A program made the translations under genes and the position numbers. The notes beneath the pieces are model-generated. The model saw only the letters and a list, made by a program, of their open reading frames with translations. It made no database searches and was not told the DNA's origin. From assembly GCF_002464935.1 (NCBI RefSeq), contig NZ_CM008325.1:1-42861 (forward strand): a stretch of DNA of 42,861 nt. Direction: 5' to 3'. The stretch's first letter is position 1. Each line of letters starts with the position of its first letter. The stretch is from Candidatus Enterovibrio escicola (GTDB lineage Bacteria; Pseudomonadota; Gammaproteobacteria; Enterobacterales; Vibrionaceae). This document shows, piece by piece, positions 1-8,607 of this stretch.

Positions 1-204
1 ACGAACGATTTCAATGTGTAAGATATCCTATCCTGAGGATAAACACATTATTGGCAAGCTCAATACACAACGCGTTGAGAGGGAAAATCAACCCTCCGTA
101 CACGCTTGAAACAACTCAATCTGAAAACGATTGGATACTCAAAATCAACAGAAATGCACGACAAAGTGATCAGTATATTCATTGAACGGGAGTATTACCT
201 TTAA
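1..204 (+). pseudogene. IS1-family transposase, C-terminal remnant
   Basis: The translation IGKLNTQRVERE (frame 2) followed, after one frameshift, by TLRTRLKQLNLKTIGYSKS and EMHDKVISIFIEREYY (frame 1, stop at 202-204) is the conserved end of IS1 InsB transposases. Its 5' part lies outside the window. In-frame stops and the frameshift make it non-functional. Confidence 0.8.
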
Positions 205-235
205 ACCATAATCAATCCATTGCATATGCATACGT

Positions 236-477
236 GATCGGACAGGGGTTATTACAAACGCTTATTAGCAAATATAGCAATGTTTCGCTATAAACAGTTA
301 CTCAACCCTAAAATCACTCTTCGTGATTACAATGCGCAAGTTGGTGAAGCGCTAGCAAATATGAAAGTAATGAATAAAGTCATTAAGACCAAGTATGCCT
401 ATTCGCTTGCAGATAAATTAAAACTGTAAAAAAGATTTAAATCAGTTCGTTATAGGCCTGATTTAATTAACAACGCC
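236..477 (+). mobile_element. IS5-family (IS903-like) 3' end remnant
   Basis: The sequence reads as the end of an IS5/IS903-type transposase (MFRYKQLLNPKITLRDYNAQ, with frame breaks) and finishes in the terminal repeat GCCTGATTTAATTAACAACGCC at 456-477. The same terminus recurs through the window. Only the last quarter of the element is left. Confidence 0.85.
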
Positions 478-517
478 ACTCAAGTTTGCAAATGAAACCC
501 TATAATCTATGATTAAT

Positions 518-1307
518 TAACCTGAGCTGCGCTCAATAAATGAACTAAATACCAAAGTCACGATCTGATTGTTTGAAATAAACTATTGACTGCACAAGGA
601 CTTGGGCATTAATAACTCAGACGCCGTTTTCGGCAACTTTTGTCAGACCTTCCTTCCTGCATGTGAAAAATACCTAATTTCTTCCGGTATCAAACAAAGA
701 AACAAGCTTTCTCGCTTCTGAGTTAGTAAACTGATGACGATAGGGATTACCTTCGTTGATTCATCCAAGCTACAGGTTTGTCATAACCTACGTATTTTCA
801 GACATCAGGTTCTTAAAGGTACCGAGAAGCGAGAAAAAGGAACCATAGGTGGTTTTACGGTTTCAAATTATACCTTATTATCAATGACCAAGGTGGCATT
901 ATCTCAGTGAGAGTGACGACGGCTAACGTGGATGATAGAAATCCTGTATCGAAAATTATTGATGAGATTTAGGGGTGTTTATACGGAGACAAAGGTTATA
1001 TTTCTGATCCATTGGAGCAGGAACTTGCAGACAAGGGTATGACACTGATAATGGGTGTGAAAAAAACATGAAACCAAAAGTTATAAAAATTTGGAACTGC
1101 CTGATGCTCCGGAAACGATTTATTATTGAAACCGTTTTTGACCAACTAAAAAATATATCCCAAATCAAGCATTCTACGGCACCGTAATTGTATCAACTTT
1201 ATGGTCAATTTGCTGACGGGGCTTATCGCGTATTTATTTCAACCAAAGAAGCTGAACATCAAGATGACTAGATTTGATAAGCAAGCGCTTATACAAATCT
1301 GAGGTTA
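518..1307 (+). mobile_element. IS982-family element, internally deleted (copy A)
   Basis: The left end TAACCTGAGCTGCGC and right end ...CAAATCTGAGGTTA match the ends of the other IS982 copies here. In between are recognisable pieces of the transposase (start region near 607, GFKLYLIINDQGGI-like segment near 860, C-terminus near 1250). At about 790 bp it is shorter than copy G (about 965 bp), so it has lost internal sequence. Several stops interrupt it. Confidence 0.85.
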
Positions 1308-1391
1308 ATTAATTTCTACGCGTAATTCTCTGATAAAAATGAGTATTTATAAATGTATTGTGAAAAATAGAAAGATATTTGAGATATTCCC

Positions 1392-1420
1392 TTGAGGGTT
1401 GTTGTTAGGTTTCGTATACT
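1392..1420 (+). promoter_or_regulatory. Predicted promoter of the rep transcript
   Basis: A TTGAGG (-35) and TATACT (-10) lie exactly 17 bp apart, about 400 bp upstream of the rep start and just after the IS982 end. The long leader they would produce contains several stem-loops, as expected for IncFII-type copy control. Confidence 0.55.
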
Positions 1421-1464
1421 ATTTATAGGCATCAAGTGTGAGAGTGCAACATATAGCGCTCGTT

Positions 1465-1496
1465 CACCATGTACCACTTTCGAGTGATATATGGTG
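1465..1496 (+). promoter_or_regulatory. UUCG-capped stem-loop in rep leader
   Basis: A 14-nt arm (CACCATGTACCACT) pairs with the following AGTGATATATGGTG with one mismatch and one G-U pair, closed by a TTCG tetraloop. It would fold in the rep mRNA leader. Without an RNA map I cannot say whether it is an antisense target or a stabiliser. Confidence 0.6.
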
Positions 1497-1548
1497 TGTT
1501 TTTACACTGATGTTTAGAATGTGTTGAGGGTGGTACCTTGACTAAATA

Positions 1549-1692
1549 GCATTCGCACGAATGCCGCTTTCCCCAAACGTAAAGCGGTTTTTTTGTGTGA
1601 AAAATACAGTCTCTTGATTTATAAATGCCTTTCAGATAAAGTGCTTGCTCTTCTATGTTTGGTTACCAACCAAATATCCCTAAACCGTTTGG
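1549..1692 (+). promoter_or_regulatory. Copy-control region: two hairpins and possible pseudoknot
   Basis: Hairpin one is GCATTCG-CA-CGAATGC (1549-1564). It abuts hairpin two, CCGCTTT (1564-1570) paired with AAAGCGG (1581-1587), followed by seven Ts. The 10-nt loop of hairpin two contains CCAAACG (1573-1579), the exact complement of CGTTTGG at 1686-1692, which sits just before the GGAG ribosome site of the leader ORF. In IncI/IncB/IncL/M replicons a loop-downstream pseudoknot of this kind activates rep translation, and an antisense RNA to the loop blocks it. The T-run means hairpin two could instead be an ordinary terminator/attenuator. Confidence 0.5.
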
Positions 1693-1701
1693 AGTCGCAC
1701 T

Positions 1702-1830
1702 ATGCTGTTATTACCCCCGATTCACGCTGTACGAGCAGAAGGCAGAGCACATTTTAAACAAGTCCTCTCCATTCTTCGTCTAAAGAGCGATAGTGATTGT
1801 TTAAAAGGCATGTCTCATGCAAACAACTAA
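1702..1830 (+). CDS. Putative rep leader peptide (42 aa)
   Basis: This ATG is preceded by GGAG at about 8 nt. The 42-codon frame (MLLLPPIHAVRAEGRAHFKQ...) stops at 1828-1830, so it overlaps the rep start at 1817 by 14 nt, the arrangement used for translational coupling of leader peptide and Rep in IncFII/IncI-type plasmids. A second 42-codon frame at 1655-1783 (MFGYQPNIPKPFGVALCCYY...) spans the proposed pseudoknot and could be the leader instead. Neither has a recognisable domain; support is position only. Confidence 0.4.
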   Translation: MLLLPPIHAVRAEGRAHFKQVLSILRLKSDSDCLKGMSHANN

Positions 1831-2749
1831 GCATCAATCCGCCACCTACAACCAGAAAATTCAGACTTCGACTACGAGGCCATTAACTCCTTTGTGGTAT
1901 CCAGATGAAGCGTTAAGCCCTAAAAATGAACAGGGTGAGCGTACACTGTTGGATAAGAAATATCGGAAATCAAGACCCATTCCAACGATAAATCGTAAGC
2001 TGTGGAACACAGTAGAAAAAGTCGGCTGTTGGGTAAATGCGCGGTGGCCGTGTCTTGTCATGGCACTGATAGAAGCAGGAATGCGCAAACATAATTTATC
2101 CTTTAGGCAAGACCATAAACGTAATCTAGAGAATTTTCTACGTTGGATTGCCTATAACAGTGATGCCGTAACAGGTTGTATCAATGTAGCACTGCTATGC
2201 GTAGAAATCAGTCGTGAAATCGGGGTATCTAAATCAACACTGTACTACATGATAAAAGAATTAACGGCAATTGGAATATTGAAAGAAGCTGAGTGGAGTG
2301 GACATGGCTGCCAAGATATTTTGCATGGCGGATGTTTACCACTCACATTATGTGCATCCCCTCTGTTTTATGCCTTGATGGGAATTGATAGCATAGAGCT
2401 AGAGCAGTTCCGCCGATATGAGAACGATCGACGGCGTAAAGATGCTGAGCGTCGTCACCAAATCTACGATGCGGATATCGCGCTTCAACAATATTGTCAT
2501 AACAACCTGTTACGCGTTTGGGAACACCGGCATACCAAAGACAGATCAAGTTACAAGATAAAGCTATCTGACATGCCACCGCTTGAGCGGTTGGCTTATA
2601 TTGCTAAAAACCTCATCAAACGTATTTTAGCTAAAGGCTGGCATATCAGTATCGATGCCCAGACCATCACTAAGATGGCTACCAATCTTCTATTCCGCAT
2701 GGGACTCGGCGTCCGAGTAGGCAGAAACGCCTCACCCAGCCCCGTATAA
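1817..2749 (+). CDS. repA: IncFII-type replication initiator Rep
   Basis: The 310-aa, basic, soluble protein has the IncFII RepA layout. A central winged-helix-like stretch (ISREIGVSKSTLYYMIKELT, about residues 135-155) is followed by a segment resembling RepA's TPALFAAL region (SPLFYALMGIDSIELEQFRR) and then an Arg/Lys-rich helix (YENDRRRKDAERR). The usual family length is about 280-350 aa. The start is ATG 1817, with AAAGG about 10 nt before it; an in-frame stop at 1802 rules out longer starts. It probably binds the plasmid origin downstream of its own gene and loads host replication proteins. The structured leader implies copy control by antisense RNA. The frame is intact although IS remnants lie on both sides, which suggests it is still under selection. 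Family assignment is by motif only. Confidence 0.75.
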   Translation: MQTTKHQSATYNQKIQTSTTRPLTPLWYPDEALSPKNEQGERTLLDKKYRKSRPIPTINRKLWNTVEKVGCWVNARWPCLVMALIEAGMRKHNLSFRQDHKRNLENFLRWIAYNSDAVTGCINVALLCVEISREIGVSKSTLYYMIKELTAIGILKEAEWSGHGCQDILHGGCLPLTLCASPLFYALMGIDSIELEQFRRYENDRRRKDAERRHQIYDADIALQQYCHNNLLRVWEHRHTKDRSSYKIKLSDMPPLERLAYIAKNLIKRILAKGWHISIDAQTITKMATNLLFRMGLGVRVGRNASPSPV

Positions 2750-3060
2750 CCGCCTTATTTTAAATGATGGTCTTGATTGACTAGGATACTTTTCGTCTAA
2801 TGGAAAATACTATGCTAAAACACGTATAAACTTCGAAAAGCAGGTCGTATCCACCCTTATTTTTACATGGATTTTGCTGCAAATAACCTATTCTCATAGG
2901 TATCTTCTTATCTTATACACGTATATCGGAATAACCCCTCTGTTAAGTCGTTCTCACCCCTCGATAAACTCGCTAAATATTCTTTAATAAATAAATTCAA
3001 TTCTAATTATTTCCTCTCTAATTAGAGAGCAGATTTAAGGAAGATCATAGATGAAGAGAT
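2750..3060. other. Gene-free region after rep; possible origin
   Basis: No gene is seen. The sequence is AT-rich, has two copies of ACACGTATA (2819-2827, 2917-2925; the second within the palindrome TATACACGTATA) and a perfect 16-bp palindrome CTCTCTAATTAGAGAG (3014-3029). IncFII-type origins lie just downstream of rep, so this is the natural place for it, but I find no convincing DnaA box. Confidence 0.35.
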
Positions 3061-3864
3061 TACCTTCGCTCAAGCAAGGATCAATCATCAGTCTAAGAAA
3101 TATTTAAGGTTTAAAAAACCTGCCCTCATTTTCAGATCAGATGGTATTAACAGCTTGATTGGAATCTGTGGCACTTCAGACTTAGATTTAGGACGAATCA
3201 TAGGTGTTCTTGCAAGAGTAATGAATTCAGCAATCAAGTTGACCTTAAATCTCACCCTACTTCCGTTCCGGAATGCTAGATTTACGATATATTTTATATA
3301 GTCAAAAATCGTTTCCGTAGCATCAAGCAGTTCCAAATTTTCATCACTTTTGGTTTTATATTTTTTCACACCCATTATCAGTGTCACTACCTTGTCTGCA
3401 AGTTCCCGTTCCAATGGACCAGAGATATAACTTTTATCTCCGTAGAACCACCCCATCATTCCTTTTCTTCGCTTCTAGACACCTTTAAAAACCTGATGTC
3501 TGAGAATGCGTAGGTTATGACAAACCTGTAGCCTAGACGAATCAATAAAGGTAATCCATGACGGTGAGTGAAGTAAGAGCAAAGCGGAACCAGAGCACCT
3601 TGCATGAACTTGAGCATTCGCGTGTAGTTGACTAATTCAGGAAATTCGTTAGTAAGATAACGGCAAACAAAGTGGCTATAATAGATTTTGAAGTCTCAAT
3701 ACCCCGATTGATAGAACGCGATCACTATCGTCATCACTTTACTAACTCAGAGGTGAAAAGCTTGTTTCTTTGTTTAACACCGGAAGAAATCAGGTATTCT
3801 TACATGAAGGGAGGAAAATTTAGAAGAAGTCGTCAACATCGACGAAAACAGTGTCTAAGTAATT
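3060..3864 (-). mobile_element. IS982-family remnant (copy B) with unassigned flank
   Basis: From about 3290 to 3864 the reverse strand matches the other IS982 copies (GDKSYISGPLERELADK, then the reverse of the 5' half). About 45 codons are missing between MMGWFY and GDKSY. The right end is cut by an IS5 fragment at about 3865. Sequence 3060-3290 continues the same open frame (3088-3459) but does not match IS982; it could be another transposase remnant that I cannot name. Confidence 0.7.
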
Positions 3865-4446
3865 GATATTACGAGCCTCAAAGTATACGGCGAAGGTGAA
3901 TGGAAAACACGCAAACAAGATAAGAAAAAGCGACGTATCTAGCGCAAACTTCATCTTGCCGTTGATGTGTCTATTAATGAATTTATTGCTGCAGAAGTTA
4001 GCCTGGTTTTTGTAGGTGACAATGAGTTTTTACTTACATTGTTTAACCTATGATGACGAAAAACACAGCAAGTCAGTGCTAATGGAGTCTATGACATAAG
4101 AGCGTATCACCACGTGCTAAAAAAGAAATAACACCCACTATTCCATCTCAAAGCAACACGAGGTACTTGGAGAAAAAGCATCCTAGAAATGAAGCTATAA
4201 AGGCGTTAAAAAACATAGTTTATCACAAACATTTATTATCAGCTGACAGCAGTATTTCGTTATAAACGATTGCTCAGCCCTAAATTCACTCTTCGTAATT
4301 ACAATACTCAAGTTAGTGAAACACAGGTAAATATAAAAGCGATGAACAAAATTATAAGACTCGATATACCTGTACAACAGCAGAGAAATTGAGACTGTAA
4401 AAAATCAGGATCAGTGAGTTATAGGGCTAATTTAACCAATAACCCA
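3865..4446 (+). mobile_element. IS5-family remnant, 3' half (copy b)
   Basis: It starts inside the element (ITSLKVYGEGEWKTRKQDKKK...) and ends near AATTTAACCAATAACCC, a degenerate terminus. It carries stops, including TGA at 4054-4056, a site where three other copies also have TGA. It is fused directly to IS982 copy B. Confidence 0.8.
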
Positions 4447-4492
4447 CCTAACACTCCAATTCTTGATAAAACAGTCAATATATCCCTGACAA

Positions 4493-4837
4493 CTACAAAC
4501 CCTTAATTTCACCGGATTCTAGTTGACTAGCAAGCTCTCTCACTCCTTTTTCAATAATGGAGGTTAATCTTTTCCTATCAGACACCCCAGTTCTATTTTT
4601 AAGTTCTTCCAATACCTTTTTGGTGTAATCGTTAACCGTAACAGAAGAAATAGTATTTTTTTTCTCTGGACTATTTGGATTAAACTCCTGCCAAGAGAAT
4701 TCATATAGAAATAAAGGATCTTGTTCGGGTGTTTTAATTGCCTCTTTATTTACAAGTTCACTACCAGTATCCCGAGCTTCTTGTACCTTTTGGTCTACTT
4801 CTGTAATCCAGCTTTGTACTGGCTTCTTATGACTCAT
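4493..4837 (-). CDS. Ribbon-helix-helix-like partition/repressor partner of ParA
   Basis: This 114-aa protein has a flexible, charged N-terminus and a C-terminal segment (SSVTVNDYTKKVLEELKNRT followed by GVSDRKRLTSIIEKGVREL) that looks like a beta-strand plus two helices, as in ribbon-helix-helix DNA-binding proteins. Its start codon overlaps the stop of the upstream ParA by ATGA (4834-4837), so the two are cotranslated. In type Ib partition systems the small RHH protein binds the centromere and represses the operon; direct repeats at 5429-5453 are plausible sites. I cannot confirm the fold, and it could be a ParA accessory protein of another class. Confidence 0.6.
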   Translation of the reverse strand: MSHKKPVQSWITEVDQKVQEARDTGSELVNKEAIKTPEQDPLFLYEFSWQEFNPNSPEKKNTISSVTVNDYTKKVLEELKNRTGVSDRKRLTSIIEKGVRELASQLESGEIKGL

Positions 4838-5403
4838 GATAATGCTCTCGCCAGCAGGCCTTCAATTTCAGCTCTAGGCTCCCCTATCTTCCCAACTCTA
4901 TCGAAAGACTTATCAAAAATAGTTTTATTAGTATTGTGGGCATTAACAAAAGTACTTCTCCGCCTAACAGAAGATGCTCCCTGCTTCCGCATTAGACGGA
5001 TAAACTCTCTTTCATCTCTTACCCTCATGTCGCCTCTAGAACATACTTCAATAATTTCTTTACCTGAGTCGGTAAGAACATGCTTAGACTGAGAATAGGT
5101 TCTATAATCCAGTTTACACGGAACAATAGGACAAATAACCTTTGTTGTTTCCGGAGCATTTCTATCACCAGCGGGATGATCAATAATAATAAGATCAGCA
5201 TCAGGTTTATCCCTAGGTACCCCTTGATAAATATCAAATGGATAAGAGCCTCGACCAAATTCTTTCATGGCCTCATCATCCTGAATATCCCGACTAATAA
5301 CCACTGTCTTTAATCCTAGTTTTGATGCAGCAGCGGCCAAATTCAGCGAAATCGTAGTTTTCCCTTGTCCCCCTTTCGGGTTCCAAATAGCTACAATTTT
5401 CAT
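4834..5403 (-). CDS. parA: ParA-family partition ATPase (short, 189 aa)
   Basis: MKIVAIWNPKGGQGKTTISL holds a deviant Walker A motif (KGGQGKTT, residues 10-17), and LIIIDHPAGD is the switch/Walker B region with His and Ala where Cys-Pro is common. The size fits small type Ib ParA proteins. I place the start at ATG 5403 because AGGGGA lies about 8 nt upstream; a 12-residue extension to 5439 is open but lacks such a site and would run into the operator-like repeats. The product should form a nucleoid-bound ATPase gradient that segregates the plasmid, together with the 114-aa partner downstream. It is distinct from the larger parA at 9.5-10.3 kb. Confidence 0.8.
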   Translation of the reverse strand: MKIVAIWNPKGGQGKTTISLNLAAAASKLGLKTVVISRDIQDDEAMKEFGRGSYPFDIYQGVPRDKPDADLIIIDHPAGDRNAPETTKVICPIVPCKLDYRTYSQSKHVLTDSGKEIIEVCSRGDMRVRDEREFIRLMRKQGASSVRRRSTFVNAHNTNKTIFDKSFDRVGKIGEPRAEIEGLLARALS

Positions 5404-5428
5404 ATTTAATTCCCCTAAAAACAAAGAT

Positions 5429-5453
5429 ACTATAGACAAAGGTTACTATAGTC
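5429..5453. promoter_or_regulatory. Direct repeats upstream of the short parA, probable operator
   Basis: ACTATAGAC (5429-5437) and ACTATAGTC (5445-5453) repeat at a 16-bp interval, 26-50 bp upstream of the parA start at 5403. Short direct repeats of this sort are typical sites for ribbon-helix-helix partition repressors. Confidence 0.5.
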
Positions 5454-5553
5454 AATAATACAGGTAGACACCAATAAATTCGCATGAATTGATTGATCAT
5501 AAAAACAATATTTCTTCTCAACCATTAAGATCTTGCTGTTAAATCTCAGACAG

Positions 5554-5614
5554 TCTTTACTAGACTGGAGCAGATTAGTCTGATTTAGACTAATCTGCTC
5601 CAGTCTAGTAAAGA
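5554..5614. repeat. Perfect 27-bp inverted repeat with 7-nt loop
   Basis: Positions 5554-5580 are the exact reverse complement of 5588-5614, around the loop TGATTTA. The core CAGTCTAGT occurs in the right arm, in reverse in the left arm, and again at 5621-5629 (then GTCCGGAC). It lies 150 bp upstream of the short parA and 440 bp upstream of the 295-aa gene. There is no T-run. Candidates are a partition centromere, a single-strand origin or a recombination site. Confidence 0.8.
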
Positions 5615-5639
5615 TCTAACCAGTCTAGTCCGGACGAAA

Positions 5640-6054
5640 ACCCTTAATAAATAGGTAACTTAGAGAAGAAATAACTAAATAATGAGGTTAATATGACTGA
5701 CTCGTCTAAATAAGGTAATGATCACGAGTCGACAACAAAAGTAACTATACTATTGATTAAATGTATAATTTCATGCAGGATCCTCCAAAGATAAACAATT
5801 TGAAGGTAGGAACTATGAATAAATAGGAATGAGATAAGCAAGCTTTGAAAAGAAAGATAAGACTGACGCCAAAAGCATCAGCGCAAACATAAATATTTGG
5901 GATAAACCTAATTTACTTCCAACTAATTGATTATATATCACTATTTTGCTATATGGTTTGTAAAAAATACAAAAATAAAAGTAGATTTTTAAAGAAATAG
6001 GTTAAGTCTTAGGTTTTGTATGCCTAAGAATCAAAAAATCAAAATGAGTATACT
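5640..6054. other. AT-rich gap before the 295-aa gene
   Basis: No gene or IS remnant is recognised. A dyad TCTTAGG (6007-6013) / CCTAAGA (6023-6029) sits 26 bp upstream of the start at 6055 and may be its operator. Confidence 0.4.
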
Positions 6055-6942
6055 ATGAAATTAAGCATCCATACGAACGACTTGGCATATGAACTCGCCA
6101 CATCAATTACAAAAAATCAACTTTGCAAAACACTATCATTACTTATATCTTCCATGGCACTCTATGCTGATAAAGTTACCTATGCCATCAAGGCAAGGCA
6201 AAAAACCCTTTTTACTGCCTACAATGCCCTGCTAACCGAATACGACCTAGATACCTGCTCACTAGCCACCTACAAACGACGTCGGGATACTCTTGTCCAT
6301 AAAAATCTTCTTGAAATGAAAACCACCCCTAGAGCAACCCATTTCACCCTCCGCCTAGATACCATTGCCAAGCGATATAAGCGTGCCTTCGGTAGAATGA
6401 AAACTGCTACCCAGAAACGCTACAAGGCAGTTTGCCAACAAAACGAAAGGGAAACCAAACAGAAAACAGCCAAACCCCAGACAAAGTCTGTCATAGCAGT
6501 GACAAGTAAGCATCTTCGGATACAAAAAAGTGAGCCCGCGGAATCGTTCTCTGTGGATAACTCTTCCAGCTCAGAGATGACGTGGCCTACAAACGAAAAT
6601 CACCATAAAAAAAATGAGCTGTCCAATAATCAAGATCTTACCAAAGAAAAGATGAATATATTTATCTTTTTAGGTAAATTCGTGAAAGGCATGTTTGTGA
6701 CTAATGAAACCAAAGAACGTTTGTACAATGGCATCGCAGAGCAGGAGGAAGTTGAACAGGCCAAGAGGATTTATGCTTTCCATGGCTGGACTTGGAAATT
6801 CTTCCAATACGATCACTTAGATTGCTTCCAAAATACTGGAAAAGCCGGAACTTCTAAGTTAAAAGTTCACTCTAAAACTTGGAAAGCCCGCGAAATGCTT
6901 GAGCTAAAGAGAGAGAAAGTCAACTCAGAGTCTTGGATTTAG
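6055..6942 (+). CDS. Unrecognised basic plasmid protein (295 aa)
   Basis: I do not recognise this protein. The first 115 residues look helical and basic, and SLATYKRRRDTLVHKNLLEM then RATHFTLRLDTIAKRYKRAF could be the recognition helix and wing of a winged-helix DNA-binding domain. Residues about 120-205 are polar low-complexity linker (Lys/Gln/Ser/Asn-rich). The C-terminal part (FLGKFVKGMFVTNETKERLY..., HGWTWKFFQYDH) is more globular. This layout, the AT-rich upstream region with a dyad, and the neighbouring partition genes make a replication or primosome-like accessory protein possible, but nothing proves it. It is intact. An IS30 end lies about 50 bp beyond its stop. Confidence 0.6.
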   Translation: MKLSIHTNDLAYELATSITKNQLCKTLSLLISSMALYADKVTYAIKARQKTLFTAYNALLTEYDLDTCSLATYKRRRDTLVHKNLLEMKTTPRATHFTLRLDTIAKRYKRAFGRMKTATQKRYKAVCQQNERETKQKTAKPQTKSVIAVTSKHLRIQKSEPAESFSVDNSSSSEMTWPTNENHHKKNELSNNQDLTKEKMNIFIFLGKFVKGMFVTNETKERLYNGIAEQEEVEQAKRIYAFHGWTWKFFQYDHLDCFQNTGKAGTSKLKVHSKTWKAREMLELKREKVNSESWI

Positions 6943-6994
6943 GATGTAATTAACGCCTAAAAATACATAAATGATGTTAAAATACATTGACATA

Positions 6995-7035
6995 ACCCTC
7001 CTTCAGGTGAAATGCAAAACTTATCGGATGGCGAC
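6995..7035 (+). mobile_element. IS30-family left-end fragment
   Basis: ACCCTCCTTCAGGTGAAATG matches the left terminus of the IS30-type element at 20171, with one change. Only about 40 bp are left. Confidence 0.6.
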
Positions 7036-7102
7036 GAAATTTTATTGCTTAACAACGGAGCATATTCTATGCAATAAGTAGTTTAAACAAAAGTCTAGTA
7101 TC

Positions 7103-7355
7103 GACACACAAAAGCGTATCTTATCAGAATGGTATTCTGATACCGAATTCATCAGTGATGTTGCCAGTGATTTTAATTTTAAACGAAAATGACTCAAAGC
7201 ATTATTGATTTCAGCAAGGCTCGGTCACTCAGTCTATATTGTCGTTGCTACAAAAAAGAGACTCGCCAGCTCTAGTTTTGAACTTATCAAATTGTTTGTT
7301 CAATTATCAGGTGGACGAATCGAAATTTTAGATGACGCGGATAACGCCACTGAAT
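7103..7355 (+). pseudogene. IS607-family serine recombinase remnant
   Basis: In one frame the translation reads SDVASDFNFKRK-stop-LKALL, then YIVVATKKRLASSSFELI and SGGRIEILDDADN. This follows the IS607 TnpA pattern (FKRKGLKALL, VVAHRDRLARFGFELIE, GGRITVLD). An in-frame TGA and changes in the DRLAR motif show it is dead. It is cut at 7356 by an IS5 terminus. Confidence 0.65.
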
Positions 7356-7529
7356 GGCGTTGCTGATTAAATCAGGCCTATAATGCACATAGCAAAAATT
7401 TTTACAGTCTTGATTTATTTACCGTCAGACAGGCATATAGAGTATTATAACGTTGTTTATTTCTTTCACATTTCCCAGCGCTTCACCAACTTGAGTGTTT
7501 TAATCACAAGAAGTAAATTTATGGCTGAG
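7356..7529 (-). mobile_element. IS5-family 3' end remnant, inverted (copy c)
   Basis: GGCGTTGCTGATTAAATCAG at 7356 is the terminus of the IS5-type element, reading inward on the reverse strand into the C-terminal coding part. It is joined head-on to copy d, so the two outer ends form an inverted repeat around 7356-8536. Confidence 0.75.
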
Positions 7530-7538
7530 CCACTGTTT

Positions 7539-8536
7539 CTTGACGTTGTTTCCTGAATATCTAAACTAACCGCAATTCCTACGATCAAATCATAATTGAA
7601 TTAAGCAGGAGGTGATGATGGGAAAGTCCATGCACAAGATCAGCAACTAGAAACAATATGATCAAGCATTAGTAAACTGAATCTCAGTCATTTTTTAGAT
7701 AAACGTCACTGCCATTAAGGTATGGGACTGTCTAAAGCATCACGGTCATCGTGGGCGTGGATTTGTATTTTCTGATACCGAGATTGAAATGGCACTGATG
7801 GTGGAAGGTACTTTCAAGCTCCACTTTATGGATAAGAAGACTGTTTCGATTCGGTTCTTACGTTGATGAATGTCTTGCTAGAATTCCCTACATACACTTA
7901 CATTAGTAATGTGTTCGAAGACCGTAGAAGTTAAGTACCGTTTAACGAGTCTAGGAGCGGTTTCCCCACGTGGTTATTGATGTCACCGAACTAAAGGTAT
8001 ACGGTGAAGATGAATGGAAATCCCATAAACACGGGAAGGAAAATCGGTGTATCTGACTCAAACTTTATCTTGCCGTTGATGTATCTACTCATGCGTTTAT
8101 TTTTGCAGAAATTAGCCTAGTTTTTGTGGGTGATAATGAGGTTTTATCTACATTGCTTAGCCCATTATGACGAAAGATACAGCAAGTCAGTGCTGATGGA
8201 GCTTATGACATAAAAGTATGTTGCTACGTACTGAAAAATAAAGAAATAACGTCCACTATTCCACCTCGAAGCAACACGGGATATTGGGAGGAAGGGTATC
8301 CTAGAAATGAAACTATAAAGGCGTTATAAGAAGATAAATTAGCGGAGTGGAAAAAGGACAGGGTTTATCACAAACGCGTATTAGCAGAAATAGCAATGTT
8401 CCGCTATAAAACAGTTACTTGGCCCTAAACTCATTCTTCGTGATTACAATATTCAAGTTGGTGAAGTGCAGACAAATTAAGACTGTAAAGAAGATTGGGA
8501 TCAGTGCATTATTGGGCTAATTTAATCAATAACGCC
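7539..8536 (+). mobile_element. IS5-family element, near full length, decayed (copy d)
   Basis: MMGKSMHKISN-stop-KQYDQALVN and KVWDCLKHHGHRGRGFVFSD are the start of an IS903-type transposase. The middle (KVYGEDEWKSHKHGKE), the C-terminal part and the terminus TTTAATCAATAACGCC (8521-8536) follow. Many stops and frameshifts are present, including TGA at 8168-8170. Confidence 0.8.
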
Positions 8537-8559
8537 TGATCCGACAAAAAAACCAAACT

Positions 8560-8607
8560 TAAAGTTACTAGGTTTAAAAAAGACGTGTTTATACAGATCT
8601 GAAGTTA
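8560..8607 (+). mobile_element. IS982-family right-end fragment overlapping the parB stop
   Basis: ACTAGGTTTAAAAAAGACG...TACAGATCTGAAGTT matches the last 45 bp of the IS982 copies. Its final bases overlap TTA 8605-8607, the stop codon of parB on the other strand. Confidence 0.7.

Noticed and set aside
3672-3866. 64-aa forward frame as a gene
   Set aside because: It is antisense to the IS982 copy B transposase start region.
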